Assembly: GCA_947258555.1 (NCBI GenBank)
Contig: CAMYJF010000003.1
Location: forward strand, 1 to 64,000
Reading direction: 5' to 3'
Length of the DNA stretch: 64,000 nt
Source of the DNA: an uncultured Eudoraea sp.
GTDB lineage: Bacteria; Bacteroidota; Bacteroidia; Flavobacteriales; Flavobacteriaceae
The position numbers and the translations under genes were made by a program. Each line of letters begins with the position of its first letter. Position 1 is the first letter of the stretch. The notes below the pieces were generated by a model. The model made no database searches and was not told where the DNA came from. It saw nothing but the letters and a program-made list of their open reading frames with translations. Positions 7,763 to 16,189 of the stretch are shown here, piece by piece.

Positions 7763-8530
7763 ATGAAGAAAATAATCGGCTTCTTTCTCAATCTTATTCC
7801 CCGGCCCTGGTTGATACGTTTGAGTTATCTGGTCAGACCCCTACTTACTTTTGCCCTCAGGGGTACTTATTATATCGACCCTATAGATGGGAAAACTTTT
7901 AGGAAATTTCTTCCCTATGGATATAAGAAGCAACGCGAGAATGTATTAGGTCCGTCTACCTTGTCACTGGAAAGACATAGATTACTTTGGCTCTACCTTC
8001 AGAGGGAAACTGATTTTTTTACAGCTCCCAATAAATTTCTTCATGTAGCTCCGGAGCAACCCTTTTTTAAGCGTTTTAAATCCTTGCCGAATCTTGAGTA
8101 TACCAGTACAGACCTGCATTCTCCGCTCGCAACGGTTAAAGCAGATATCTGTGATCTGCCTTTTGAAGATAATTCCTTTGACGTGATCCTTTGCAATCAT
8201 GTATTGGAGCATATCCCGGATGATACACAAGCTATGAAGGAATTATATCGGGTGATGAAACCAGGAGGCTGGGGAATCTTTCAAATTCCTCAGGATATTT
8301 ACAGGGAGGAAACGTTCGAGGATGATTCGATCACCGATAAAGCAGAGCGCACTCGAATTTTTGGCCAGTACGACCATGTACGTATTTACGGTATGGATTA
8401 TTTCGACCGACTTGAAAAAGCAGGATTTAAAGCAGAAGGGATTAATTATACAGCCGAATTTATTCCTGAAGATATTGAACGATACGGACTGGCTGAGGGA
8501 GAACTTATCCCTCTAGTACGTAAATCTTAG
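7763..8530 (+). CDS. Class I SAM-dependent methyltransferase
   Basis: 255 aa. The N-terminus is hydrophobic and basic (FFLNLIPRPWLIRL). The methyltransferase core occupies about residues 90-195, with FLHVAPEQPFF in place of the usual glycine-rich motif I, then a TDLHSP acidic loop, ADICDLPFEDNSFDVILCNHVLEHIPDD and LYRVMKPGGWGIFQIP. This Methyltransf_11 type acts on unknown small molecules or lipids. It is 9 bp after map, so probably the last gene of the gpmI-map operon. Its TAG stop overlaps the apbE stop on the other strand by 4 bp (TTAG, 8527-8530). Confidence 0.8.
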   Translation: MKKIIGFFLNLIPRPWLIRLSYLVRPLLTFALRGTYYIDPIDGKTFRKFLPYGYKKQRENVLGPSTLSLERHRLLWLYLQRETDFFTAPNKFLHVAPEQPFFKRFKSLPNLEYTSTDLHSPLATVKADICDLPFEDNSFDVILCNHVLEHIPDDTQAMKELYRVMKPGGWGIFQIPQDIYREETFEDDSITDKAERTRIFGQYDHVRIYGMDYFDRLEKAGFKAEGINYTAEFIPEDIERYGLAEGELIPLVRKS

Positions 8531-9549
8531 TAAGCTACCAATTCCTGAAATCCAGGTGTCCTGAATTCCTGTAATTCACCTTCATCATCCACATAGATTA
8601 AATATCCATCCAATTCCCTGTGGGCAGATAAAAAGGCGATCGACTCAGCTAATGGCATAGCCATAAAAGCAGTTGCATAACCATCTGCTTCTGCACAGCT
8701 AGCCGCCAATACAGTAGCTCCCAGCATATTCGAATTTTTCGTATAACCCGTTTTAGGATCTATAGTATGTACATATTTCATCCCCGTGAGCGAGTCTATC
8801 CTAAATTTCCTGTAATTTCCTGATGAAGCCATCGCCCTGTCTTTCAACTGAATCGCTAATTTGAGTCGGCGTCCGAACTCTACCTGCGGATCATCGATCC
8901 CAACTGTCCACTCCTTCTGTTTATTTTGATTTATCCCTCGAGATACAACCTCCCCTCCTACTTCCACAAGAAAATCTTCTATTCCCTTTTCCTCCAATAG
9001 TACGCCTAATCGGTCTATAGCATATCCCTTGGCAATGGCATTAAAATCAAGCTGTATCCCTTTTACGTCTTTTTCTATGATATCATCATCCGTAAGCCTG
9101 ATCTTCTCTAAGCCCACATATTGCAACAAGCTATCTACTTTTGTACTATCCAAAACCTGCATCTTCCCGGGTCCGAATCCCCATGCATTGACAAGTATCC
9201 CAACAGTAGGATCAAAATACCCTTTCGTTTCGGCGTGAATTCTCTTAGATAGCCCAAATACTTCCTGAAACATCGCATCTACCTTGATTGTAGTAGCTCC
9301 GGCATTGATCTTTGAAATATCAGAATCGGCAATGTAGGTAGACATAGAGGTGTTGATATGAAGGAAGGTAGAATCAATTTCTTTCTGAAGGTCCGCATTT
9401 TCTTGAGCAAAGAACAGGATGCTATAGTTAGTACCTAATGCCCCACCGGCATACCGGTGTAATACACTATTGTCTTTTTCCTGGCAGGAGATCAATGCCA
9501 GTAAAAGCAAACTGATCCATATAGGGTTATATTTCAATAAGTCCTTCAT
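8527..9549 (-). CDS. apbE: FAD:protein FMN transferase
   Basis: 340 aa lipoprotein (LLLLALISC, then QEKDN). It transfers FMN from FAD onto a threonine of target proteins at the periplasmic face; the natural targets here are NqrB and NqrC, encoded just upstream. Motifs: NAWGFGPGK, DFNAIAKGYAIDRL, VEVGGEVVSRG, YVHTIDPKTGY and AEADGYATAFMAM. The start at 9549 places the signal peptide at the N-terminus; a longer form from 9570 is possible. It overlaps the preceding 118-aa gene by 23 bp, which suggests translational coupling. Confidence 0.93.
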   Translation of the reverse strand: MKDLLKYNPIWISLLLLALISCQEKDNSVLHRYAGGALGTNYSILFFAQENADLQKEIDSTFLHINTSMSTYIADSDISKINAGATTIKVDAMFQEVFGLSKRIHAETKGYFDPTVGILVNAWGFGPGKMQVLDSTKVDSLLQYVGLEKIRLTDDDIIEKDVKGIQLDFNAIAKGYAIDRLGVLLEEKGIEDFLVEVGGEVVSRGINQNKQKEWTVGIDDPQVEFGRRLKLAIQLKDRAMASSGNYRKFRIDSLTGMKYVHTIDPKTGYTKNSNMLGATVLAASCAEADGYATAFMAMPLAESIAFLSAHRELDGYLIYVDDEGELQEFRTPGFQELVAY

Positions 9550-9883
9550 AATCCACAAGATAGGGTTCATTTAGGTATACGGGTAAGGCATTATCCTGGG
9601 CATTAGCTAAACCCACACCAGCGAAATAAGTGCGTGCCTCTTGTTTTAAGGCGTGAGATTTGATCTTCTCCATCAGCCCAATATCGTAATCAGCGGGGAC
9701 ATTTGGATGGGTAACAGGTCTGACTACAATGAAATGAAGTTCCTTATCCTTCAAGCAAACGAATTGTGGGTTTTTTTTCAACTTGCTGTTTACAGCCATG
9801 AATTCAAAGCCATCTGCCTCCAGTTGGCGCCCTACGATATTCATGGCCAGGTAATGTAGTTCTTGTAATGTTAACGCTTTCAT
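9527..9883 (-). CDS. Conserved 118-aa protein between nqrF and apbE
   Basis: 118 aa from ATG 9883 (MKALTLQELHYLAMNIVGRQ), soluble, with no transmembrane span or cysteine motif of a redox protein. Sequence features include FMAVNSKLKKNPQFVCLKDKE and a central LHFIVVRPV strand, suggesting a small alpha/beta protein. I believe such proteins in flavobacteria are sometimes labelled as an NQR subunit because of their location, but it has none of the NqrF domains. It lies after the nqrF terminator and overlaps apbE, so it is probably co-expressed with apbE. A role in flavinylation or NQR maturation is inference from position only. Confidence 0.75.
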   Translation of the reverse strand: MKALTLQELHYLAMNIVGRQLEADGFEFMAVNSKLKKNPQFVCLKDKELHFIVVRPVTHPNVPADYDIGLMEKIKSHALKQEARTYFAGVGLANAQDNALPVYLNEPYLVDYEGLIEI

Positions 9884-9891
9884 GAGTACGG

Positions 9892-9920
9892 ATAAAAAAA
9901 CCGATACTTCCATATCGGTT
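9892..9920 (-). terminator. Intrinsic terminator downstream of nqrF
   Basis: On the minus strand AACCGATA pairs with TATCGGTT around a 6-base loop (plus coordinates 9899-9906 and 9913-9920), followed by a T run (plus-strand A's from about 9894). It separates nqrF from the 118-aa gene and apbE, which would then be read through or use their own promoter. Confidence 0.8.
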
Positions 9921-9943
9921 TTCTTGTTGGTTAACGTTCGCGA

Positions 9944-11248
9944 TTATCCTCCGAAATCATCGAATCGGATATGTTCATCCGGGATTCCAAAGTCCTCTCC
10001 CATTTTCTGGACGGCCTTATTCATTAACGGGGGCCCGCAGAAATAAAGTTCAATATCTTCAGGGGATTCATGGTGTTCTAAATAATTATCGATCACCGAA
10101 TTATGGATAAATCCAACAAAACCATCCCCGGGGGCATCAATGTCTTCCTTGACCTTCCAATTATCTACATCCAATGGCTCAGACAGGGCCATATAGAATT
10201 TGAAGTTTGGAAATTCTTCTTCCAGGGATTTGAAATGATCTATATAGAACAATTCCCGCTTCGATCTACCTCCGTACCAGAAGGTCACCTTCCGGTTCGT
10301 TTTTAAGGTTTGGAAAAGATGGTATAAATGTGAGCGCATAGGTGCCATTCCTGCACCTCCACCTACATACAACATTTCAGATTCTGATTCATTGATGAAG
10401 AATTCTCCATAAGGGCCTGAAATGGTCACCTTATCTCCTGGTTTTTGCGCAAAAATGTAAGAAGATGCAACGCCCGGATTTACATCCATCCAGGAATTCT
10501 TTGAACGATCCCACGGCGGTGTTGCGATCCGAACATTAAGCATGATCTCCCTACCTTCTGCAGGGTAAGAAGCCATGGAATAAGCGCGCTCTACTGTTTC
10601 GTTGTTTTTCATCACCAAAGGCCAGAGATTGAATTTATCCCATTCAGTCCGGAATTTATCCGGTGTCTCATGCTCCTCGGGGTGCGCAGTGATATCAATG
10701 TCTTTATATAGTATCTCACATGGTGGGATCTCGATCTGGATATAGCCACCTGCTTTATAATTCATTTCCTCAGGGATCTCGACCACAAACTCCTTTATAA
10801 AAGAGGCCACATTGTAGTTTCTCACAACTGTCGCTTCCCACTTCTTGATACCAAATACCTCTTCAGGTATGGTGATATCCATGTCTTGTTTTACCTTGAC
10901 CTGGCACGCAAGTCGGGCACCTTCATTTAATTCACGCTTCGAAAAATGCGGGGTTTCTGTAGGCAACGCTTCGCCACCTCCGGCAAGGACATGACATTCA
11001 CACTGAATGCAAGTACCCCCGCCACCACAAGCGGATGGCAAAAAGATCTTTTGATTACCCAGAGTGGAGAGCAGTGAACTCCCTGAAGGTACTTGAAGTT
11101 CCTTCTCCCCATTGATCGTAATGGTCACAGGACCTGATGGCGCCAGTTTTTCTTTAGTAAACAATAATAAAGCTACCAGCATTAGCAACAGGACCATAAA
11201 GGCCAAAACCGTGATCAGAATAGTACCAAGCGTGCTTGCTAAGATCAT
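9944..11248 (-). CDS. nqrF: Na+-translocating NADH:quinone reductase subunit F
   Basis: 434 aa. NADH-oxidising subunit with one N-terminal membrane span (about residues 3-27), a 2Fe-2S ferredoxin domain (CGGGGTCIQCEC ... LACQVKV supplies four Cys), a FAD domain (RAYSMASYP) and a C-terminal NADH domain (YVGGGAGMAPMRSH, YFCGPPLMN). It passes electrons from NADH through FAD and the cluster to the other Nqr subunits. It overlaps nqrE by 4 bp and is the last nqr gene of the operon. Confidence 0.97.
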   Translation of the reverse strand: MILASTLGTILITVLAFMVLLLMLVALLLFTKEKLAPSGPVTITINGEKELQVPSGSSLLSTLGNQKIFLPSACGGGGTCIQCECHVLAGGGEALPTETPHFSKRELNEGARLACQVKVKQDMDITIPEEVFGIKKWEATVVRNYNVASFIKEFVVEIPEEMNYKAGGYIQIEIPPCEILYKDIDITAHPEEHETPDKFRTEWDKFNLWPLVMKNNETVERAYSMASYPAEGREIMLNVRIATPPWDRSKNSWMDVNPGVASSYIFAQKPGDKVTISGPYGEFFINESESEMLYVGGGAGMAPMRSHLYHLFQTLKTNRKVTFWYGGRSKRELFYIDHFKSLEEEFPNFKFYMALSEPLDVDNWKVKEDIDAPGDGFVGFIHNSVIDNYLEHHESPEDIELYFCGPPLMNKAVQKMGEDFGIPDEHIRFDDFGG

Positions 11249-11997
11249 TCGTTCGTATTTATATCGGTGTATGAAACAGCATTGGCAGCCATTTCATCTT
11301 TTTTCTTTTTCTCTTCTTCTTCTTTGATCTCCTCCTTTTTGGCTGTAGTCTCTTCCACAGGAACGACAGAATCTCCGCCACCTGTAAGCATTCCGCCAAA
11401 ACTTTGAAATCCAATACCCATTAAGCCTGTGATAATAAATGTGATCCCAAGGCCTCTAAGAGGAGCTGGTACATTGGAATAACGGATCTTTTCACGGATC
11501 GCAGCGATGGCCAAAATTGCCAGGAACCAACCAATTCCGGAGCTAATTCCGTAATTAAGTGCTAAACCGAAAGTGGCTATCTCGCGCGATTGCATAAAAA
11601 GCGAACCACCCAGGATCGCACAGTTTACAGCAATAAGCGGCAAGAAGATCCCAAGGGAATTATACAAGGCGGGAGAAAATTTTTCAACAACGATCTCTAC
11701 CAATTGAACCATGGTAGCAATCGTGGCTATAAATAGAATAAAGGATAAGAAGCCAAGATCATAATCGGCATACTCTGGTCCTAACCATACCAAAGCTCCA
11801 TCGCGAAGCAAATACTGATCCAGCAACCAGTTAAGCGGAACGGTCACGGCCAATACAAAAATTACTGCAGCACCAAGGCCAACAGCAGTTGCCACTTTCT
11901 TTGAGACGGCCAGATAAGAACACATCCCAAGGAAGACAGCAAAGACCATATTATCTATAAAGATCGATTTAAAAAATAATTCTAAATGCTCTAACAT
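11245..11997 (-). CDS. nqrE: Na+-translocating NADH:quinone reductase subunit E
   Basis: 250 aa integral membrane protein with about six spans. Cys26 in FLGMCSYLA and the Cys in AVNCAILGG match the residues that, together with two in NqrD, hold an intramembrane iron-sulfur centre in the studied enzyme. After the last span there is a charged tail of about 45 residues (KKEEIKEEEEKKKKDE), which the shorter proteobacterial NqrE lacks. It overlaps nqrF by 4 bp and follows nqrD after 6 bp. Confidence 0.96.
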   Translation of the reverse strand: MLEHLELFFKSIFIDNMVFAVFLGMCSYLAVSKKVATAVGLGAAVIFVLAVTVPLNWLLDQYLLRDGALVWLGPEYADYDLGFLSFILFIATIATMVQLVEIVVEKFSPALYNSLGIFLPLIAVNCAILGGSLFMQSREIATFGLALNYGISSGIGWFLAILAIAAIREKIRYSNVPAPLRGLGITFIITGLMGIGFQSFGGMLTGGGDSVVPVEETTAKKEEIKEEEEKKKKDEMAANAVSYTDINTNE

Positions 11998-12003
11998 AGT
12001 CTC

Positions 12004-12651
12004 TTAGTTTTCTTCGATTAATGCCCGGTTCTTAGAGCGTTGTACCCAAATGATAAGACCCACCACGATCAGGGCCGCCGGAGGGATGATCATAAAACCA
12101 TTATTCTCATAGCCTGTAGCGTATAGCCCTGATTTTGCAACAGGATCACCCAAAACCTTAATACCAAACAAGGTGCCTGAACCTAGTAGTTCTCTGAAAA
12201 AACCAACAATGATAAGGATAACACCATATCCTAAGGCATTACCGATCCCATCCAGAAAAGCTTTCCAGGGACCGTTACCCAATGCAAAGGCCTCAAACCG
12301 ACCCATAATAATACAGTTGGTAATGATCAAGCCCACAAATACAGACAGGGTCTTACTGAGTTCATAGGCAAAAGCTTTCAGCACCTGATCGACAATGATC
12401 ACCAATGTCGCTACGACGATTAACTGCACGATGATCCGGATCTTGTTCGGGATCATATTTCGCATTAATGAGATCACGACATTCCCCACGCCCAATACAA
12501 AAATTACTGATATGGCCATCACAACGGAAGCTTTTAGTTCAGCTGTAATGGCAAGTGCGGAACAGATACCTAATACCTGGATGGTAATTGGATTGTTGTC
12601 CGCCAGGGGATCAAGGATCAGGTTGGTATCTTTCTTTGAGAGTAAAGCCAT
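12004..12651 (-). CDS. nqrD: Na+-translocating NADH:quinone reductase subunit D
   Basis: 215 aa from ATG 12651 (MALLSKKDTN). This start is chosen because it lies 1 bp after the nqrC stop; a longer form from 12699 would overlap nqrC. It is an integral membrane protein with about six spans. Cys30 in LGICSALA and the Cys in ITNCIIMGR are the expected cluster ligands shared with NqrE. Part of the nqrABCDEF operon. Confidence 0.96.
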   Translation of the reverse strand: MALLSKKDTNLILDPLADNNPITIQVLGICSALAITAELKASVVMAISVIFVLGVGNVVISLMRNMIPNKIRIIVQLIVVATLVIIVDQVLKAFAYELSKTLSVFVGLIITNCIIMGRFEAFALGNGPWKAFLDGIGNALGYGVILIIVGFFRELLGSGTLFGIKVLGDPVAKSGLYATGYENNGFMIIPPAALIVVGLIIWVQRSKNRALIEEN

Positions 12652-12652
12652 C

Positions 12653-13402
12653 TTAATTTGATCTGATAGATTCGAAATAATTTCTATATAGGTTAACACT
12701 CTCTCTGATCATTGCCGACACTCCGTTCCCGGTAATGGTGGCACCAGCTAGGGCGTCTACTTCATTGTCATCTTTTATTGTATTCAAAGGATCATTATTT
12801 CCTTTGACCACTGCGATACCTGCATATCGCTCCCCATCCAGGATCTGCTCCCCGATGAAATCGTCCATGAAATAGCGCATTTTAATATTTGCTCCCAAGC
12901 CAGGCGTTTCCTGCTTATGGTCAAAATAGATCCCTTGCACGATCAACTGGTCATCAACGGCAACAAATCCCCATATAGCATCCCACAAGCCTTTACCGTA
13001 CATAGGGATGATGTGGTATTTTTTACCGTCTTTTTCACCTATAAAGACCGGAAGTCGCGCCGGATTTCCTCGCTTTAAGGCATCCAACTGCTTTTTCATG
13101 TCGATCAGGTAGGCTTCATTATCGGTTGTGATCTCTCCAGCGCTAATTACTAATTGCTCTTTTATGTATTCAGTAAAGACCGATTCGACTACAGTAGTGG
13201 GGATAAAATTCACACTTCCTTCGTCTTCATTCTCATTTACACCCATGGCGTAAAGGATATTCTGCTGCTTTTCAAAACGCTCATTTTCTTCAATACGAGG
13301 TTTTAACCCGGTTGCCAGGTAAGCAAGCAAGGAACCGACAACGATCACCATAATACAGGCGAACAAGACGGTGTACATATTTTTTTCTGTATTCAAAGCC
13401 AT
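12653..13402 (-). CDS. nqrC: Na+-translocating NADH:quinone reductase subunit C
   Basis: 249 aa with one N-terminal membrane span (residues 10-32) and a periplasmic FMN-binding domain. The motif DALAGATITGNGVS holds the Thr that ApbE links covalently to FMN (S/AGATxT pattern). GLWDAIWGF and HKQETPGLGANI are also characteristic. It sits 2 bp after nqrB and 1 bp before nqrD. Confidence 0.96.
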   Translation of the reverse strand: MALNTEKNMYTVLFACIMVIVVGSLLAYLATGLKPRIEENERFEKQQNILYAMGVNENEDEGSVNFIPTTVVESVFTEYIKEQLVISAGEITTDNEAYLIDMKKQLDALKRGNPARLPVFIGEKDGKKYHIIPMYGKGLWDAIWGFVAVDDQLIVQGIYFDHKQETPGLGANIKMRYFMDDFIGEQILDGERYAGIAVVKGNNDPLNTIKDDNEVDALAGATITGNGVSAMIRESVNLYRNYFESIRSN

Positions 13403-13404
13403 AA

Positions 13405-14685
13405 CTAAACCGTTTCTGCTTCTAATTCTTCTGCTGCGGCTGTCGGAGCATAGATCCGTGCCTGCTTCCTTCGTTTCATGCGTCTTCTCACATTCCCTCG
13501 GATCACATAATGATCAATTGTCGGTGCAAAGACATTCATTAAAAGGATCGCCAGGAAGACACCTTCAGGATAAGCCGGGTTAAATACCCGGATCATTACT
13601 GACAGCAATCCGATCAGGAATCCATAGATCCATTTCCCTCTATTTGTCTGCGAGCCCGTGACCGGGTCCGTCGCCATAAATACAATACCAAATGCAAGTC
13701 CGCCCACGATCAGGTGCTGCCAGAAATCGAAACTCATGAGGCCATAAAAGTTACTGCTCTCTGAGATGATACCCGCATCGGCAATACCATTGAATATAAG
13801 CCCCATTGCGAGGGCACCGATAACAGCACTAACCATAATACGCCAACTGGCGATCTTACTAAAAACAAGGAATAAACCTCCTAATAAGCACAGAAAGGCA
13901 GAGGTTTCTCCTATAGACCCCGGAATAAAACCGAAGAACATGTCAGATATGCTGTAAACCCCTTCCACACTATTATTCTGGGCTAAATATCCCAAAATGG
14001 TTTCGCCGGAAATAGCATCAGCTGTCCCGGTACGCTCCATTGCCTGGTGTACCCATACTTTATCACCGCTCATCCATGTAGGATACGCAAAGAATAAAAA
14101 GGCACGTATGGTCAATGCCGGATTAAGGATATTCATCCCTGTTCCACCAAATACCTCTTTTCCGATCACTACGCCAAATACAATGGCAACAGCAAGCATC
14201 CACAAAGGAGTATCTACAGGAACGATCAAGGGTACAAGCATTCCTGTCACCAGGTAACCCTCTTCTACTTCATGTCCTTTGATCACGGCAAAGATGAATT
14301 CTATAAGTAATCCAACTCCGTAGGATACAATTACAATGGGCAGGACCAATGTCAGACCTAACCAGAAGTTCTCAAAAGTGAAGAAGTTTCCAAACAACGA
14401 TAACTCTCTTGATACACCTGCGGCCGCATCTATGGCTGCAAAATGCTGATACCCGGTATTGAACATGGAAAAGATCAGAATGGGGATCAATGACATGATC
14501 ACTGTATTCATCGTACGCTTCAAGTCGTCCGCAGCCCGCACATGAGAACCATTATGTGTAGTTTCATCCGGGGCAAATAGGAAGGTATGAAATGCATTAA
14601 AAGCCGGAGCCATCTTCTTACCACGCATTTGGTGCTTGATAATGTGTAGCCGCTTTTTAAATGTCAATCGTTTATCTCTGCTCAT
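13405..14685 (-). CDS. nqrB: Na+-translocating NADH:quinone reductase subunit B
   Basis: 426 aa, integral membrane, about ten spans, NqrB/RnfD family. The GSIGETSAF segment (about residues 255-263) is the expected site of the second covalent FMN on Thr. VFMATDPVTGSQTNRGKWIYG is a conserved late motif. This subunit is thought to carry the sodium channel and riboflavin. The N-terminus is basic (MSRDKRLTFKKRLHIIKHQM); starts further in are possible. It is 1 bp after nqrA. Confidence 0.96.
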   Translation of the reverse strand: MSRDKRLTFKKRLHIIKHQMRGKKMAPAFNAFHTFLFAPDETTHNGSHVRAADDLKRTMNTVIMSLIPILIFSMFNTGYQHFAAIDAAAGVSRELSLFGNFFTFENFWLGLTLVLPIVIVSYGVGLLIEFIFAVIKGHEVEEGYLVTGMLVPLIVPVDTPLWMLAVAIVFGVVIGKEVFGGTGMNILNPALTIRAFLFFAYPTWMSGDKVWVHQAMERTGTADAISGETILGYLAQNNSVEGVYSISDMFFGFIPGSIGETSAFLCLLGGLFLVFSKIASWRIMVSAVIGALAMGLIFNGIADAGIISESSNFYGLMSFDFWQHLIVGGLAFGIVFMATDPVTGSQTNRGKWIYGFLIGLLSVMIRVFNPAYPEGVFLAILLMNVFAPTIDHYVIRGNVRRRMKRRKQARIYAPTAAAEELEAETV

Positions 14686-14686
14686 A

Positions 14687-16039
14687 TTAGCCTATTTCTT
14701 GATGCAACAGATCCAGTCCTTCCCGGATGATCTGTTGATGGGGTTGTTTAGAGATGCACACAAATTCTGTGAGTGAAAAATCCTCAGGGATCACTTCGTA
14801 TAAACCTAGTTGCTCCATTTCATCGAGGTCTTTCACCATGCACGCTTTAAGCAATTGCAAGGGATAGATATCCAATGGAAAAACTTTCTCATACATTCCC
14901 GTCACTACAAAGGCGCGGTGTTCCCCATTGGTATTGGTGTCCAGATCAAATTTCTTTTTGGGTTGCATCCATGAAAAAGTCAGTGCTCGTGTGGCCGAAA
15001 CCTTATTGAAAACAGGCTTATTCCATCCAAAAAATTCATAATCATCGCCTTCCGGAATACAGCTCACTGTATTATTATAGAATCCGAGATGGCCATCCTG
15101 TTTGCTTCTTAAGCCTGTAAGGACATCGCCATTGATCACCCTGAATCGCTTAATATTTACACCACTACCATAAAGGAAAGTGGCTATTTCTGCTCCTATT
15201 TTAGTCGTAAAATACTTGGGATTCTTAACCGCAGAACCCACTAATGCAATAAGGCGTTCCGGGTTGAAAATGCCACTCAGCAAGCACTCACCTATGATTA
15301 CCAGGTCTTGTGGACTCAAAGTCCAAACCAATTCTCCTTTGTTAATAGGATCTATTTTGTTTATCTGGGTTCCTACGAGTCCGGCCGGATGTGGACCGCT
15401 AACTTTATGGATCTTAGCACCTGAAAGTTGGGCCATAGGAGAATTTCCTTTCTTCCCAATCGAGACATGTACATCTCCTGGTGTTAATTTACCTAAAGCA
15501 GTCACCGCTGCCTGAAGTGCTTTTTCCTTTCCCTGCAATACATAATCTAAATCCGCTGCAAGGGGTGCCGTAGTATATGCCGAGATAAAAATCGACTTTG
15601 GTGTTGTTTCCGGATTAGCGATAAAATCGTAAGGGCGTTGTTTGATAAAAGGCCAACATCCCGTTTTAAGTAAAAACGATTTGATCTCTTCTGCATTGGC
15701 TGACAAATGATCTATCTTTTCATGTTGAACTTGAGATTGCTCCTTGTCTGCCAGGATCTTGATCATGAGGATACGGCGCCTGGCACCGCGTTCAATAGCT
15801 GCGATCTCCCCGCTAACCGGAGAAACAAACTGCATTTCGGGAATATCTTTATTGTAGAAAATAGGCTCACCCGCTTTGACCTCAGCACCTTCCTTAACAA
15901 GCATCTTAGGGGTCATGCCGTGAAAATCATTCAAATTAAAGGCATAAACATTAGATAATACAGCTTTGGAGTTGGTAAGTTCTGCAGCGCCAACAAGATT
16001 GATGTGTAAGCCCTTTTTAATTCGAATGTCTGTGGACAT
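14687..16039 (-). CDS. nqrA: Na+-translocating NADH:quinone reductase subunit A
   Basis: 450 aa from ATG 16039 (MSTDIRIKKGLHINLVGAAE), which matches the family's short basic start; the longer frame from 16126 adds an unrelated leader upstream of the -7 box. Cytoplasmic subunit with an RnfC-like barrel-sandwich domain, tied to quinone reduction. First gene of nqrABCDEF; nqrB follows after 1 bp. The pump exports Na+ while oxidising NADH, a common trait of marine bacteria. Confidence 0.95.
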   Translation of the reverse strand: MSTDIRIKKGLHINLVGAAELTNSKAVLSNVYAFNLNDFHGMTPKMLVKEGAEVKAGEPIFYNKDIPEMQFVSPVSGEIAAIERGARRRILMIKILADKEQSQVQHEKIDHLSANAEEIKSFLLKTGCWPFIKQRPYDFIANPETTPKSIFISAYTTAPLAADLDYVLQGKEKALQAAVTALGKLTPGDVHVSIGKKGNSPMAQLSGAKIHKVSGPHPAGLVGTQINKIDPINKGELVWTLSPQDLVIIGECLLSGIFNPERLIALVGSAVKNPKYFTTKIGAEIATFLYGSGVNIKRFRVINGDVLTGLRSKQDGHLGFYNNTVSCIPEGDDYEFFGWNKPVFNKVSATRALTFSWMQPKKKFDLDTNTNGEHRAFVVTGMYEKVFPLDIYPLQLLKACMVKDLDEMEQLGLYEVIPEDFSLTEFVCISKQPHQQIIREGLDLLHQEIG

Positions 16040-16071
16040 TAAATAGCCGTTTGGGTTAGAAAATTTCGCGT

Positions 16072-16079
16072 CAAAAATA
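16072..16079 (-). promoter_or_regulatory. -7 box (TATTTTTG) for the nqr operon
   Basis: Reading the minus strand, TATTTTTG fits TAnnTTTG and lies 32 bases before the nqrA ATG at 16039. This leaves a leader of roughly 25 bases. A good -33 element was not found. Confidence 0.45.
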
Positions 16080-16162
16080 CTACTTAAAGCCTTTCTATCA
16101 TAATAATTAACTAGAAAATTGGGCATTAGAACGAGCTTACTTTTTTAGGTATGCTTTTTGTT

Positions 16163-16170
16163 TACCTTTG
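16163..16170 (+). promoter_or_regulatory. -7 box (TACCTTTG) for the plug gene
   Basis: TACCTTTG fits TAnnTTTG and lies 19 bases before the TTG start at 16190. With the nqr box at 16072-16079 it forms a divergent promoter region. Confidence 0.5.
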
Positions 16171-16189
16171 TCTGTTTTAATTAACGATA

